Numbered from the stretch's first letter, positions 23,593-36,750 are shown. The stretch: DNA of 64,000 nt from Sipunculus nudus (GCA_026874595.1 CM049316.1:66323176-66387175); one strand, 5' to 3'. The notes: generated by a model not told the origin, from the sequence alone. Made by a program: numbers and translations.

Positions 23593-25589
23593 ATGTTTTT
23601 TCTTATTTCTGTTATATACACTTGGTCAGAATTCTTTACCTGATTGGGGAATATTATTTTTTTAATCTTTTTTTTTCTGTATTTAATTATTATTATTTTA
23701 CGTAACTTGTTCATAATGAAGATATATGTATCAAAATATAAAATAATGCTCTTATATTTACATGTATCCTGTCACGAGGATTAGTTGCTGATCCTTATTT
23801 CAACAAGTCTTCTTTAAACATTTTAATCTCTTTCATCCAGTGCTCAAATTTTATGAGTGCTACAATTTCGTATTTTTCTGTTTCACCTCAGTATTCATTC
23901 AACACGGCAAATCCCAAAGGATTCAGAGGACTGCTACTAGGAATGTATCTGATGCAGAGATACAGATCGAGGAATTTCCGTGTCAAGGTTATTATCGTCA
24001 TGAAGATACCTTAGGGCAAAAAGTTTTCAAGGTCAAATCCAAGCTGATTAGAAAAAATCAGCATCCTTTGCTACCAGCTGCTGACAAAGGAGAGGATGGA
24101 CATTTCACAGAAGGAACTCCAATCACTCAACCTGCAGTCATCTTAGCTACAAATGCCAGTCTGGATAACAGCAAAAAAGGATGCGGTAAGCCATGTCGTG
24201 TGCTGCAGACATAACTGGAGCCGGGGTAACTAGTCTGGCCAAAGTCTGGGTTAAAAGTCCCGTACAATTGAATCTAAATGCTTTCTGGATTCGGAAATTC
24301 TATTTATAAACTTTTTATAAATACTTAACATGTCCCATGTACATGTAGCATTTTTATTGTGGGTTTTAAGTGGTAAAGATATTTTGGATGTACTATCTCC
24401 GACGCGAGTTCCGTAGCCTATCTGTAAAATAGCCCATTTCTTTGCTAGCATCAATTTTGTTTACATTATTACGTTAAGCTGATAGGGGTTCTTTTGGATC
24501 CTCCGACTTCTACTGCACAAATGTGAGTTCATGCTACAAATTTGTCCGGGAAAAATTAACCTGGCTCCAAGCGAAGGTAAACTGTCAGAAGTTTGACGGA
24601 TACCTCATCTCAATCGAGACTGCTGCTGAACAGAATCATCTTACAAGACTTCTTGGTCATGTTTTCCCAAGGTTGAATGGTAAATTTTACTTTATTTTTT
24701 TTTATCAAGATGATATGACTGACTGAAATAAATCAAAAAAGAAAATTAACAATAAAATTATATTCCAGTAAATTTAGCGAAATCTGAACGCGGTCATGGA
24801 CTGTCATTACGTCCGCGATCAAAGGTTGTGCAGGACGGTGTGTCATTTGTAGTGCATGTGAAGGAGTATTTGTCAGCGCCATATATTTGAAAGTCCCGAA
24901 TGAATATGGATTTGTGGATTTCCCAAGGCTTTCAATAAAATGAATATTGGACAGCTCAATGAAAATAATATACTGATCTGGATTTGTGTACTCTATAATT
25001 CGGTCCTGTTTGCCTGCTGTCTCGTTTTCCTCCGGACGAAATCTCATAATGAACTCATCTGCATGAAATATTCTTTTTACCCTTTGGTCAATTCAATTAA
25101 CATGGTATACAATGAGTAACTGACATTTTACGTAGTCATGGTAACTTCGTCGTTATAAAAGCTGGGCGCAATGATAATGACGTCATAACGGCAATGAAGT
25201 CCTCAAAATGACCTAGCTGTAACCCGACCATCATGGCATTTATGGACCGTCACACACATTACATATATATATATGTGTGTGTGTGTGTGTGTTGGTATAC
25301 CTATAGGCTAAAACTACAAGTGTCGTTGTGAATTATATTTTTTTTTACAGAATTCAAGGACCTGAGTCAGTTAAGTTTCTGGGCCGGAGGTAACGACCTG
25401 CAGACTGAAGGAGTATGGCGCTGGTTGGTGGGGAATGACCAGTTCACGTACAAAGGCTGGTATACAGGAGAACCAAAAAACAGCAATCTTGGTGAAGACT
25501 GTCTCGAACTGTCGTACAAATGGAAATGGAGGTGGAATGATGAATACTGCGGATTTAAAATGGCGTCCATTTGCGAAATCATATGCTGA
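23593..25589 (+). CDS. Secreted C-type lectin, copy B
   Basis: Probable secreted carbohydrate-binding (innate-immunity type) protein. The exons join in consistent phase: 23892-24185, 24479-24679 and 25351-25589, ending in TGA. The first carries a 'EFPCQGYYRHEDTLG' region. The C-type lectin domain starts at 'FYCTNVSSCYKFVREK', continues with 'LISIETAAEQNHLTRLLG', crosses an intron at 'PRLN/E', then runs 'FWAGGND', 'WRWLVGNDQFTYKGW', 'GEPKNSN' and 'WRWNDEYC' to 'SICEIIC'. WND is kept, but the usual EPN is EPK, so sugar or calcium binding may differ. The leader exon homologous to copy A (23593-23624) has one extra T and leaves the wrong phase. The frame is also open upstream from ATG 23840 through the acceptor, giving a hydrophobic start (MLKFYECYNFVFFCFTS) and a 261-residue product. 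Which start is used is unclear. The lectin call is firm. Confidence 0.8.
23892..24185 (+). CDS. Lectin copy B, N-terminal exon
   Basis: Acceptor 'tttcacctcag' and donor GTAAGC. It reads 'FIQHGKSQRIQRTATRNVSD' and ends 'SKKGC' in phase 1. It may start further left at ATG 23840 if the leader exon is not used. Confidence 0.7.
24479..24679 (+). CDS. Lectin copy B, first half of the C-type lectin domain
   Basis: Acceptor 'attattacgttaag', chosen because it restores the phase from the previous exon; the equivalent site in copy A does the same. Donor GTAAAT. It contains the conserved Cys of 'SSCYKF' and 'VNCQKF' and the 'LISIET' strand. Confidence 0.8.
25351..25589 (+). CDS. Lectin copy B, second half of the C-type lectin domain
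   Basis: Preceded by a T-rich acceptor (ttttttttacag). It carries the 'WAGGND' core, 'GEPKNSN' in place of the EPN loop, 'EDCLEL', the 'WNDEYC' calcium-site motif and the final 'ASICEIIC' before TGA. Confidence 0.85.
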
Positions 25590-27124
25590 CTAGACTGACA
25601 TGAGCAAAAGATTATTTGGATATAATCCCATAACTAGCGGCACTGCCATCCAACCGTCGATTTTTAATTAACTAAAGACGCTGAGGTGGAAGAAAAAGCT
25701 ATAGGGTTCGGATCAATCCTAGTATACGTAGATGTGCATGTCATTTCTAACAGTACTTTTTCATTTCGTCTGCTTGTCGAACTGTCATTTTTCCGAAGTA
25801 AGACAAACAGTATGTTTTTCTGTTGGGAATACATTCACGGTTGACTTACGTTTATTCATGCAGCAGTTATTTATAATAAGGCTGGTTTTACTTGGACAGT
25901 TTGTCTCTCCGTCCGTCATGACGTCTAAGGATACTGTAGACGTAACTTCTTCAAAATTCGATTCTTGCGCCGGGGTAATCACCAAATATTTTGTGTAACA
26001 ACTTTCTTTCTTTATTTAGCAAATAAAACACGATCATATAAGACTGTAACGTCAAATAGAAGCACAAAACAAACATTTTTATCAAACCCTCGGAATGTGT
26101 GTTCTATTATGCCTTGTATCATGACTCGCAGGCCCCCATTAGTTTATTTTAAAAAGGCCTGAATGTCATTTCTAATAACAATCACGCGTTAACGCTTCTG
26201 GTGACATTTCAGTCAAGTCCTATATAAATAATTGAATTCTGTCGGTGAACAATTTCTCCCAGTAATGTAGTTTATTTTTAGAAGGGAAATGAAAACGGCT
26301 TTTAATCACGAGAACATATTTACGATGGAATAAAGTACACCAGCATCAGAAATAGGTTAGCTTTGCCAAACCTGATAGACAAAGGTTGGGTATTATAAAC
26401 CATTACGTATCTTAGAATTGTAATAAACGTTTCATAATAAATGCAATAAGGAATTTCTTGTGTGTGTGTCCATTTTATGACGATATAGTCCATATTTCGC
26501 TGATCACTATGTTGGTGTTTTTATGGTAAGTTCACGAACTTTGCTCCCTTGCGAAAACTGTAGGGGTAATTACCGCGAAATATTAACCTCGCTTATATTA
26601 AGTATACAGTAAAGGGGGATAGATTTCAAAGTTTGTATGGTTGTATGTGCACACAGATGCTCGGCAGGTGGCGTTCAAAGTTCTCGCAAATTGCCACTGT
26701 GTATGGAGATGACTTTAAATATGAGAGTTCGGATTAAATTTGAGCCTTTCGTGTAAGGTATTATTGTTTGATTGCCATATCGTCTTCAGGTAATTTCTTC
26801 AAAACCGCTGGTACCTAATAATTCCTGGATTTTATTTTTATATACATCCACCATTTCACTCTATGGATTGAATATTTCTTCATTCTCGATAACATAAGTA
26901 GTCTGCATATTTTCCTCAGCACCGTGCAGTTGACCAAGCGTGTAAATCAAAGAGGGGTAGAGTATTAACTATAATTCTACTAACTATAAGACCGTAACAG
27001 TCCTATGAACTTAATTTTGAGGAAAAGTAGGATAATTATTATTTTATATGTGATCGGAATATTTCCCGAGCATATCCCATATTTAGCTACCTCATAACTG
27101 GTGGTTATATTTAAAAGTTGTTAT

Positions 27125-27500
27125 ATTTAAATATGAAACAAAAATACAATATTTATCTTAAATTAAAAAGTAATTATGTTTGAATTTGAAATGTGACGAA
27201 TGTAGGTGAACAACCCCTCACCAAAGTATTTGTATTGGGATGGTAATTATAACTTTTAAAATTATGATTTTTTAATATTTAAATATAAAATTAAAAAAAT
27301 TAATTATGTTATCAATAAAATAAAAAAAATAAAAGTAGTAATATTTAAATATGAAAACAAAAAACAATATTTATCTGAAATGAAAAAGGTAATAATGTTT
27401 GAATTTGAAATGTGGAAAACGTAGGTGAAACACCCCCATGTTGTATTGGGATTTGAATTTTATATTTTTAAAATTATGAATTTATTTTATTTTAAATATG
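27125..27500. repeat. Two-copy AT-rich tandem repeat, period about 220 bp
   Basis: 'atgtttgaatttgaaatgtg' followed by 'gtaggtgaa-ca-cccc' and 'tgtattggga' occurs at about 27175-27240 and again at about 27396-27450. 'aaaacaatatttatct-aaat' precedes each copy. Confidence 0.7.
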
Positions 27501-29190
27501 AAATGTAAAAAAATAATTTTCATCAATTATGGGCACACAAATTAAGTAAAATAATAATAAAAACAATTTTTAAGCATTATTAGCATTATAAGGTTCTGTT
27601 GAGATGAAATCTCTTTAACACTTAATGGCTGAGAAATATTGATCTTACATAAACAGTTAAAAGTAGATAAAATCAATATAAAATAAATAATTCTTAACAT
27701 CAACTGTCTTTGTATATAAATCAATTCGAATAATACTAAAACAATGAACCAGATAATGAATCATGACGGTACAAAGCCATCATATATTTCCCTGTCATTC
27801 GGGTGAAAAGAGCCTGTTGAAGGTCAGCTGTTAAAATGATTTCCTAATTAACAGAAATGATTTTTGTTGTTGTCAGTTCAAGTATTAGAAGACTTTGATT
27901 GCAAATAGAGTATGCATATATAGAAAGGTGATTCATGTAGTTAGGTCAAGATTCACAAAATATTATCATTAATGAATATAACTTTATATACGTTAACACA
28001 TTAACTAGCATAGGTTTGCAGCCTGCATGGCAGTAATAACTTGGTACTATATTACGAGTTATGCAGGGGTACTTGGAAACTTTTGCAGATGGCTGACAAT
28101 TTGGTTACAAAGGGGTGAAAATATAGAACTGTCATTACAGCACCTGTATCAGGCTTGATCATTCTCCATGTGGTGTAGCATAAAGATATTAGTTACAGGA
28201 TATGAGGCAATAAACTCTGATGAAGCATGTTCAGGGAATTAAGGAAAATGAGGCTTTACTAAGTGCGTGGCTGCAAGTGGATCTATGTGGCCCTCTGTAT
28301 ATATAGACCCAGCAGGCAGCCTAAAGAAGCTTGGACAACGTCCCTTTTGCTGAGGATTGGAAAATCCAGCAGCTGTACAGCTCATTGGTTAATTATCTTG
28401 CAATTAATGTTATAAGACTGACATTTTTAATGTAGAATACAAACAATATAGAACACGGAACAAGCCCACTGAGAAAGGAGTGCAACTGAGACAGTCAACG
28501 TCCCTAAGTGTTTTGCCTACCAGCACTGCACATGCTGCTAAATCACGTGGTCTGTGACATAACGATGCAGTCCCCTATAATCAACGGACGAGCAATCTTG
28601 ATTATTATTACTATTATTGTTATTATTATCAATATCAAAATTTTGCACACGTATCGGCATGGCGCTGATATTCCCCCTTTTTTTGTGCTTTAAGGTCCCC
28701 CGCGTATGTCACGTTTTTCCGGGAGGCGCCTACGGGGTTTTCCTGCATTTTGAGCTCACTGACCTTACATGTATTACGCAATTCGCGCTCACAGGTCCAC
28801 TTTAATCCCGATTGAGCCCAATACTTCCATCAACAGGAAGTAAAGCTTGTTATTTCGAAACAAAGACCACATGACTCCGCTTTTGATGCGAGGTTTTTTT
28901 TTCAGTTGGGTTAACACTACGACCAGTGACACGACTAACGTTTGACTTTTTGTAATTTTTCAGGTATGTTGATTTCTATACATTCATAAATATATTTGAA
29001 CCATGGTTGCAATAGTACATTTACTTTATGGTTTGTTTGGAAAAGAAAAAGGAGGTTCAAAGCCCTACAACTTGAACACATTTCAGGGTGTACATATTGA
29101 AACAAATAGAGATTCGATTAACAAATTAGATTCCGCAATTAAACCTAAAAACACCGCAACCAGAATCTCCTTATCAGTCATGTGTGAGCA
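27501..29190. other. Gene-free stretch
   Basis: All open frames are shorter than 70 codons and without motif. An (ATT)n-like tract lies near 28600-28630. No gene is supportable. Confidence 0.4.
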
Positions 29191-29480
29191 TTATAAGTCA
29201 AAAACTATTTGACAGATTTGTTTCATATTACGCATATACATAGATATGGGTTATGAGATTATATATATTAAAATTGGGGTTATGACCTTTCCTATGAGAG
29301 TGACCCTGACCTTGCCATATATGGTGAAAATCACACTAAATCATCAATATCTCAATAAGGGATGCATGCATTGGTCCAAAAATCAAATTGACCGAAGATC
29401 TTAGATACCTTTGTCTTTTGCGGAGGACCGGTGACGCCACCTTCTGTCTTTCTCTTGTTTTTGTGCCTTTAAATGACCCA
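29190..29480 (+). repeat. Single unit of the GGTGGCGCCACC repeat family
   Basis: It matches the 325-bp tandem units at 39.1-40.4 kb: 'gcatatacatagatatgggt', 'tgacctttcctatgagagtg', 'atctcaataagggatgcatg' and 'gaccgaagatctta'. The GGTGGCGCCACC core here is altered to 'ggtgacgccacc'. Confidence 0.75.
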
Positions 29481-29487
29481 ACCGGAG

Positions 29488-29499
29488 TATAAAAAGGGG
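29488..29499 (+). promoter_or_regulatory. Isolated TATA-box-like sequence
   Basis: TATAAAAAGGGG, followed about 8 bases later by 'caagATGGCGAAGCTG', which opens a frame of only nine codons. It lies exactly at the right edge of a dispersed repeat. No linked exon was found, so promoter activity is speculative. Confidence 0.25.
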
Positions 29500-31784
29500 C
29501 CGCAAGATGGCGAAGCTGTCAGTCATTGAAATTTAAATACCTGTCAAGACGCATCGCCCGAAATCATGAAAAAAGTCATCATACTTGAATTCTAGGCCAT
29601 GTTTCAGTCTAATATCTAGCAGACATACGCATTTTAACTCAAGGAATCAAATGTAACCATTAAATTTATCATACGTTATATATATTCTTCAATATCTGAC
29701 GATGTTGCTCACCTGCCGGCCAACTTTTAGTGCCGATCACCGGTCGCCTCCGGCTGGGAAAGACTGGGTAATTTTAGTTAAATCGAGCGAGTTTCCCTTT
29801 CAGACAAAACGTATACCATATTTTTGCATCAAATATTATTGTCCTCACTTTTAAAGTGATAAAATCAAGTATTTTTGTAGATATTTCTAGTTCTAGTGCC
29901 AAAGCGGACTGTCAGATTGCAGAGGTATAAATTGGCAGTTGGAGGTCACGTGACATGACACCCCCAATGTAAACAATAACAGACGGCACGTGTTTTAGTG
30001 GGCGTTGTCTGATCTTGTGCCTTCTCAAAAACACAATGGAAACAGTGTCGTTTCATTGAACCTGTACGTCCACTGAACTGAAAGAACTTATATTTCTTCT
30101 CAAGAAGCACCTCAATGGGACATGTGTCTTTTTCATTATTTTGATAAACTCAATTGAAGGACGACTGCTGATTTTATGAATAGGATTGTTTTATTTGGTA
30201 TTTCAGCGGCAAAGACAATCATGAAATATTTTAGTTAGTCATAAGACCATAATTCCTTGCATAAAGCAAAAGATTAAAATATGACGTTGCCTCTATTAAT
30301 TAAGAATTATTTATATTTTAAAATAATTTTTCAAATAGATTTATTTCCTGTGTAACAGAACAAATTAATCATCCTTTGTCGCTACAGATATCTTTTCATT
30401 CTAATTAAATTATTTATTTTTAGTAATATTCTGAACTTCTCTTTGTGTTGGTGAATGAAGTCTGCATTGTCAGTATACATATTCGTCGAAATAGCCATTC
30501 TGGTCTTTGGTCGGCCTTCGCCTAATAAAAACCGTGAAAAAATGCTAGCTATTAGTGAATTTTTCACGTGCCTGAATAAGGTCACTATACAGTTGATTTC
30601 AAGACAAAGATATATTTAATAATGTCATGACTGGACATCTGAAGATCAATAAATAAATTTGTGGCCTCAGAACCTAAACGAAATTTAAGGTTAGACCAAC
30701 CTTGTAATTATCTGTATTAATCAGATTCATATCTTAAGGTAAGCCTAATATAAACCCAAAAATGATTTACATCATCACATAACATAACCATGTTGTATAA
30801 ATAACTCAAAGAAGACGGTTATTACTCATTTTTTTTTTATTTTTAAGTGTTAATCGGGTATGCTAGATAAGGAATGGGTCCTGTACATGTACCGGTAAGT
30901 ATGTGTGTGTGCCGAGTATTATATTTATAATATATATTACATGTATAACTTATATATCATTTTAAAATATTTTTTATTGAAATAACAAAAAGTTTGCCTA
31001 AATTACCTACTTTATTTTATCTGAATTGCTAAAAGATATATAATCTTGTTTATGCAGCAATGCTATAGTTAAACGATCGGCTTCACCGACTTCATAACAT
31101 TCCTTAGCGAGGCATCTTTGAAAAATAGATGTCCACGTTTACAGCAATAAAATATATCAGGTTTGTTCATGCAGGTTTCCCTCACCGGGTTAAAGCACTT
31201 AAAAATATATACTTTTTCAATAAGGTAATGTTATCAAGCCTTTTTCTTTTTATCGTACAAGGAGTGATTTGGTTGAATTTTCACTTGCGGATGTAGGATT
31301 CTTTTTTCAACTGTCGTGCGTGGACTGTAATTACAGTATAAAATATGACGCATATTTAAAAAATATGTAACGACTACTAATACGCCTGCCTTGTTCACTC
31401 GATGTGTCATTTTATAAATCCATACAAAAAAACGTGTTAAAGAATTACAGCGTACATCACCCGATCGGCCATGCGGCCGCCAGTGTCAACATGTGCGAGC
31501 TCGTGTTTCGAGGTCATGTCAAACCGGAAGGCTGAAGTAATCCCATAATCGAAAGGGACAACATAGTTCTTAGACTTGGACCAGCGCTAAGAAACTAAAG
31601 TTGATGTTTTTTTTTACATTTTATGAGGATACATTTCTGGTCAATTGCTGGGTATGTAAACCTATACTGCAGTAATCGGCCGAGCTCACGCAAGTACTCG
31701 TGCTTGATAATGTTGCCACATTATGTCACTCCGCCTCTATTACCATATAAGGTAGACGCTCTCTGCGCATGCGACCCGATCCGC
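29500..31784. other. Gene-free stretch
   Basis: No domain is recognisable in the short open frames (for example 30382-30585 on the minus strand). No strong repeat apart from AT-rich simple sequence. Confidence 0.4.
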
Positions 31785-32495
31785 CGGATCGGGTGTTGGG
31801 TCTTTAATACCCCATCATTGCCACTTAACAATACTCTGAGCATTATGAGTCTAAAACTTATTGACAGATTGGGCTGAAATGTTGCATGTACATTTATCTT
31901 GAATACCTGCATATTGTATTCAAGACTGGTGGCGCCATCTGCAATTTTGGGTGAAAATTGCTCATATCTCCGGAGTGGTCCAAGGTATTGGTCTGAAATT
32001 TGACATGTCCATCCATCATGGAATTTTTTCTCGTTAACCACACAGGTAGCCCCACCTACCTTCCCGTTTTTTAGATAAATAAATGCCCTTTTCTCAGGAG
32101 AGATTTGGCCTATTGGCCTGTAATTGTGCCTATCCATAGATCTTGCACTCCTCCATCTTTTACTCAAGACAGGTGGCGCCATCTGCAATCATTTTGCCAT
32201 CACGTCCACCTGTATATTTGTTCATATCTGAGGAGTCCTTCAATGTGTTGGTCTCCAATTTGGCGTGTACATCCATCTTGGCGAGTTTTTCTCGTCAACC
32301 AGACAGGTGGCGCCAACATTTTTATATTATTAATTCATCCCCTTTTCATAAGAGTGGTTCTCTTTATTGACCCCCTTATTAGGTGAAAAATGTTGTTTCT
32401 CAAGTTGATAGATGGAAGAAACAATAGTAGCTTGCCAAATGCTGCTGAAGATAGGGGGACTATTCTTAAAAAAAAGGGGGGGGGGGATTAAATGT
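31785..32495 (+). repeat. Right-arm copy of the GGTGGCGCC repeat family
   Basis: It aligns with about 40325-41031: 'cattgccacttaaca-tact', 'tgagcatta', 'tctccggagtggtcc', 'ggtggcgccatctgcaat', 'gtttctcaagttgatagat' and 'gctgctgaaga', ending in a 'ctattcttaa' G-rich tail. The 155-codon minus-strand frame and overlapping plus-strand frames here are repeat readings. Confidence 0.8.
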
Positions 32496-32555
32496 CTGGT
32501 GATACTATGGCAAGAAATATCTAGTTGTGTCATGTTGTTGACAATTAATATCAAC

Positions 32556-32745
32556 TTGGTAATTTATAATTAAATTAAACAATATGAATTATTAATATCC
32601 ACGGGTAATACAATTAAATTGAACAAAATGAAACAAAATGAATCATTAATATTCACTGGGTAATATAATTAAATTGAACAAAATAAAGCAAAATGAATCA
32701 TTAATATTCACTGGGTAATATAATTAAATTGAATAACGTGAATCT
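32556..32745. repeat. AT-rich tandem repeat, unit about 46-55 bp, four copies
   Basis: 'gggtaatataattaaattga' with variants recurs with 'ggtaat' at about 32558, 32604, 32659 and 32714. The last two full units are nearly identical. Confidence 0.75.
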
Positions 32746-35475
32746 TTAACATGGATGTGCCCGTCAGTCTGCAGAATTTGTAAAAGATTGCTCAAGGCAT
32801 TTGGAAAGCATTTGTATTCAAGCTTTTATGATCCCTTGTGTCACTTTCAGACAGAAGTAAATTTACTTCCGCATCCAATACTGTGGATCTTTTTATGACC
32901 CCCACGGTTTACTTCAAGTAGACTCACAGGAATAATGAAATATAACATTTATATTTTCTTCCCCAAAGGGGGAATTTTCAAAAATTTAAACACGTTTCAA
33001 TTTGCTGTTAATAATTATTTCGTGAGAGATTTTTTCTTGGAATATCTTATTCTACTTAAATGTGAGGAGCAGCTTTATTTTCTCTTTACTGTTTTGTTAA
33101 TGAAAAAATCATTTCGTCTTCAAAATTTTGACTGATTTCTTTTAAAATAATAAAATACATTTAATGTTATCTTAAATACTATCGTTTACCAAATAGCTGG
33201 GGTTAAAATTGATCAAGACTCTATACAGGGGGTTTAGAAAAGTTTACTCAATTACTCAGTAGAGGGCGCTATAGGCACAAGGCAGTTTTGTGCGATGCAG
33301 TGTCAGTAATGTGATTGTGTTCAACTTCAAGTGACAGTGAAAGGGACCAAGCCTGTCACTGGTGATGTTTTTGGTGTTGCTCGTTTATCTGAGCATAGAG
33401 TTACTGTCATTTCAGATAGGTCAGTTAATGATAAAGCGACTGTGTCTGCCATCTCCAGGATGTGCTCAAAGAATATCTTTAGTATACCGTTCGGCCGCCA
33501 GATGTCAATGCTGTCTACAGACGCTCAAACAATCCAGTACGGCATTTTTGAAGAGCCCAACAATAAATGAAATCAAGCTAGGTGTGTTTGGGGTTTAATT
33601 TTAAGCAAACATGTTTGACGACGAACCTTACAGAATTGGAATTGATGAAAAGATGATCATGTTTTTAGATTTAATTTTTAACGGAATCCCCTTACAAACA
33701 TCTTAAACAATTTCATATTTACATGTCTGACATCAGACGTGAGTCTGTAGCATGCTGTGGAATGTTTGTTAAACAGAGTGAGTTAAATCAATTATTAAAC
33801 ACAAAGTGTTAAAAAGTGAGCAAAAATTACTTTCGTAATCAAAATATGTATTCAATAATACATGTATACGGTGGGAAAGGAGGTAATTATTATATGGGGC
33901 AGGGGCCATTCCGCGGATTTTTTCTGTCTACTTAAGGCTACCTGCTTCACATTCTAAGCAAGGCCCATGCGTGCTGCGACAGGTTTATTCCGGCCGCATC
34001 GTCCCTCTATACAACAGACACTCAAGTTCCCGGATCATGCCGAGAAATAACTCCCAAGGGAGCATACTGTTAGATGTATGTATGCAAGACACAAAAAAAG
34101 GGATTTTAGGATGATAAATCCTGCAACACAGTCTTAATAAAACGGACAGATAGGGATATATTCATAAAAATCTCTTACAGATACACAGTTCTGAGGACCA
34201 GGGTTTGATTGGAAGAGCGAATTTCTCGCTTTAGGACCTAGTAGCAGTCAAAAACCATTACCGGCTGCCATTGCCGGTTGCCTCAAACGAAGCCGTCAGT
34301 GTGCTGATAAACATATTGCTATAAGCATACATTTATATAATGACCCGATTTCTATATTGATATGACAATAACATTTAAACAAAAAACGAAAAAAATCAAT
34401 TTTTATAAAAAAAAACTTATCATCACCAATCATCTCTCCTCGACGTTCTAGCCTAAGATGGGACTCCCTAAAATTTTTGCCTGAGCGTCCCGGACTCTTT
34501 AAATTACTTTAGAAGCATATACCAAGAAGACAAAAGTAAAAGAAACAAATCACTTACTGTACTAAAGTTTAAACGTTCCAAATGATTGTTATGTTTAAAA
34601 TGGGATAAACCTTTAATAGAAGTGAAAATACAATAAATCGCAAGATGTTTAATTAATTTGGTCAAACGATTTTAATGTTTATTTGTACCTATGAATATAT
34701 AAAACATCTTAAAAAAATCTCCGTGAATTCTACGGCTCTCCGCGAATTCTCCCCCCCCCCCATTTTGTGCGGGATCGTGAATCATCTTTCTGCAATGGCC
34801 ACACAAACGCATGTTCGATTGTTGACAACAGTGACAATAAAATAAAGTGAATAAAATAATCAAAGATATTGATGGTGTAGATCCAGAGTTGCATGATTCT
34901 CAGAGTACCATGCGCTAGTTACGCTCATGGAGGCATGGCACAAACTACACCGCGCGAAACAACAACAAATCCACGTCAGGATGTTCACGCGTGTTGGATT
35001 GCTCGGCGAGTGCTCGCCGTAATTTATAGTCGTCACTTGATGGTAAGGTAACGCAAAATACTGTGGTTGCCTTTATATCGACGGGGTTGAATTTTCGCGG
35101 TTTTTATTTTTAAAACTTTCACGGGGTTCCTTTTTCGCACTCTGTCATTAGTGTAGTACATGTACTATATTTTACTTATCAAATATAAAACTTTAAAATT
35201 TAGTGACCAAATTTTTTCATAAATCGCTGAAATTGCACTTTTATCTACTATATGCCCACTATTTCTCTGTCCGGATATCGCATGTTTGAACAGCCACGAA
35301 CGGCTGAGCCAACTCGTGCAGGAAGCATTGCATGACCACGGTGGCTGTAACTAGTTGAGGGCCAAGTCTCAATCAAAGTAACCCATATGTCAGTAAAGGT
35401 GTGAGAAACCAACCTGTGACTACACAACCGTGTTATAAGTTTAGGGAAACTGTCTTGATAAGGCCAGTATTAAAG
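32746..35475. other. Gene-free stretch
   Basis: Two overlapping frames at 33331-33598 (79 and 78 codons) follow a region of mixed composition but show no domain. A C-run lies near 34750-34760. Nothing else is supportable. Confidence 0.4.
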
Positions 35476-35975
35476 TTATCAAGGAGCCTTAATTTAACAA
35501 TGGCTTGACTCCCAAAGTGCTCAAAATTAAGTATTTTGCCAATAGACCTTAGATATAGATTACAGTGACCTTATTCTACATCCAGCTGCTACCATTTGTG
35601 CCCATCGGACTAATAGTGTAATAGAGAAAATTTGTGCAAAAATTCGAAAAAAAATAAGGCGCCACCATTCTGTAGGAACTATTGAAACATTCGATGATCA
35701 ATATGCATGGAAAGTATCATGGCCATCAATAAATTAGTTATTAAGATACTGGAGTTTTTGTATCAATTTTTTCATTAGTCTGTGGGGCTCCTAACGAGCT
35801 CCATAGCTCAGAAGGATATGGACCTCCCTGGATGTCAAGTAAGAAGATTCTAAGTTTAAAGGTTACGATTTGTGCCCTGTTAACATACGGAAGGTTGGAC
35901 GGCAAGACAACCGGACGGCCGAATGGACAACGAACAAAGGTTGATAGCTCAGATGACTAACAGTTAGCTGAGCTT
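35476..35975 (+). repeat. Dispersed repeat with hairpin tail
   Basis: Related to the 2.2-kb copy. It ends with 'gtgccctgttaaca', a GGACGG-rich stretch, 'cgaacaaagg' and the inverted repeat GATAGCTCAG...TTAGCTGAGCTT near 35941-35972. Consistent with a non-autonomous element. Confidence 0.6.
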
Positions 35976-36289
35976 AAAACTTTCGTGAAAAATTCAAAAT
36001 ATAATGGCATTTAAACTATGCATAAGAGGGGAGAAAATATATAGCTTACAGAATTCTGTTTATACTTTACTCATGGTCAGTGGTCAATTAATGATCAATG
36101 AAATACATGGAGTCCAAAAACCTGTTCTGGAGTGATGGTAGGGTTCATTTTAATTTAGCATTCTGGCTGTAGGCCTAATGTGTGAAAAGGATATATATAT
36201 ATGAACACCCTTTTTTCTGTTTTTTTTGTAATCATCTGTGACTAACAATTTGTGAGAAAGAACGTGTAATAAAGTTAGTTATAAAATTG

Positions 36290-36750
36290 TGCAAAAAGAG
36301 ACTCACACATCTCAGGTTTTTATATCTCCTCCATCCCCCCCCCCCCCCCCCCCCACACACACACATTCATTACTCCTCGAGCATGACCCGCTGGTTGTTT
36401 TTCTTGTAAATCAGGTGATACGATTGCTTGCCTACGGCACCTGGCGCCCCCTATAGGCAGATCTCATAAACATTTACGCACACTGTGTTTTAAACTTATA
36501 ATCTTAATTTTTACTTAGATTACATGAAGAACATTAGATTTTAACATGATAATCAGATAATTATTATTTTAATATATAAAATTCAATATTAGCTTGTTTC
36601 AATAAAAGAAAAAAATCCTTTTTCTAAAATTATCAAGACAACAGTACCTAAAATATAACAGTTGCATTTATACAATATCGTTTCCGAACCTATAATTGAC
36701 GACTATCTACGCTTATAGAAATTTTTGGCTGTCCTCCTAGGACAAAATGT
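36290..36750 (+). repeat. Dispersed 450-bp repeat, copy 1
   Basis: A C-run (36335-36354) leads into 'cattcattactcctc-agcat', then 'cccgctggtt' and 'gcgccccctataggca', an AT-rich half, and a terminal hairpin TGTCCT-cct-AGGACA. It is directly repeated at 37640-38075. Confidence 0.75.

Larger units (their letters stand above)
22495..27110 (+). repeat. Segmental duplication, copy B (lectin locus)
   Basis: Partner of 16165-20730; the anchors are listed there. It carries an additional (AT)n array near 23496-23522 and extra sequence after the last lectin exon. Confidence 0.8.

Noticed and set aside
31721-32188. 155-codon minus-strand frame
   Set aside because: It lies within a dispersed repeat that recurs at 40 kb with stops and indels. 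There is no recognisable domain, so it is a repeat reading.
33331-33598. Two overlapping 78-79 codon frames
   Set aside because: They are in different frames over the same bases. Neither shows a domain or clear splice partners.
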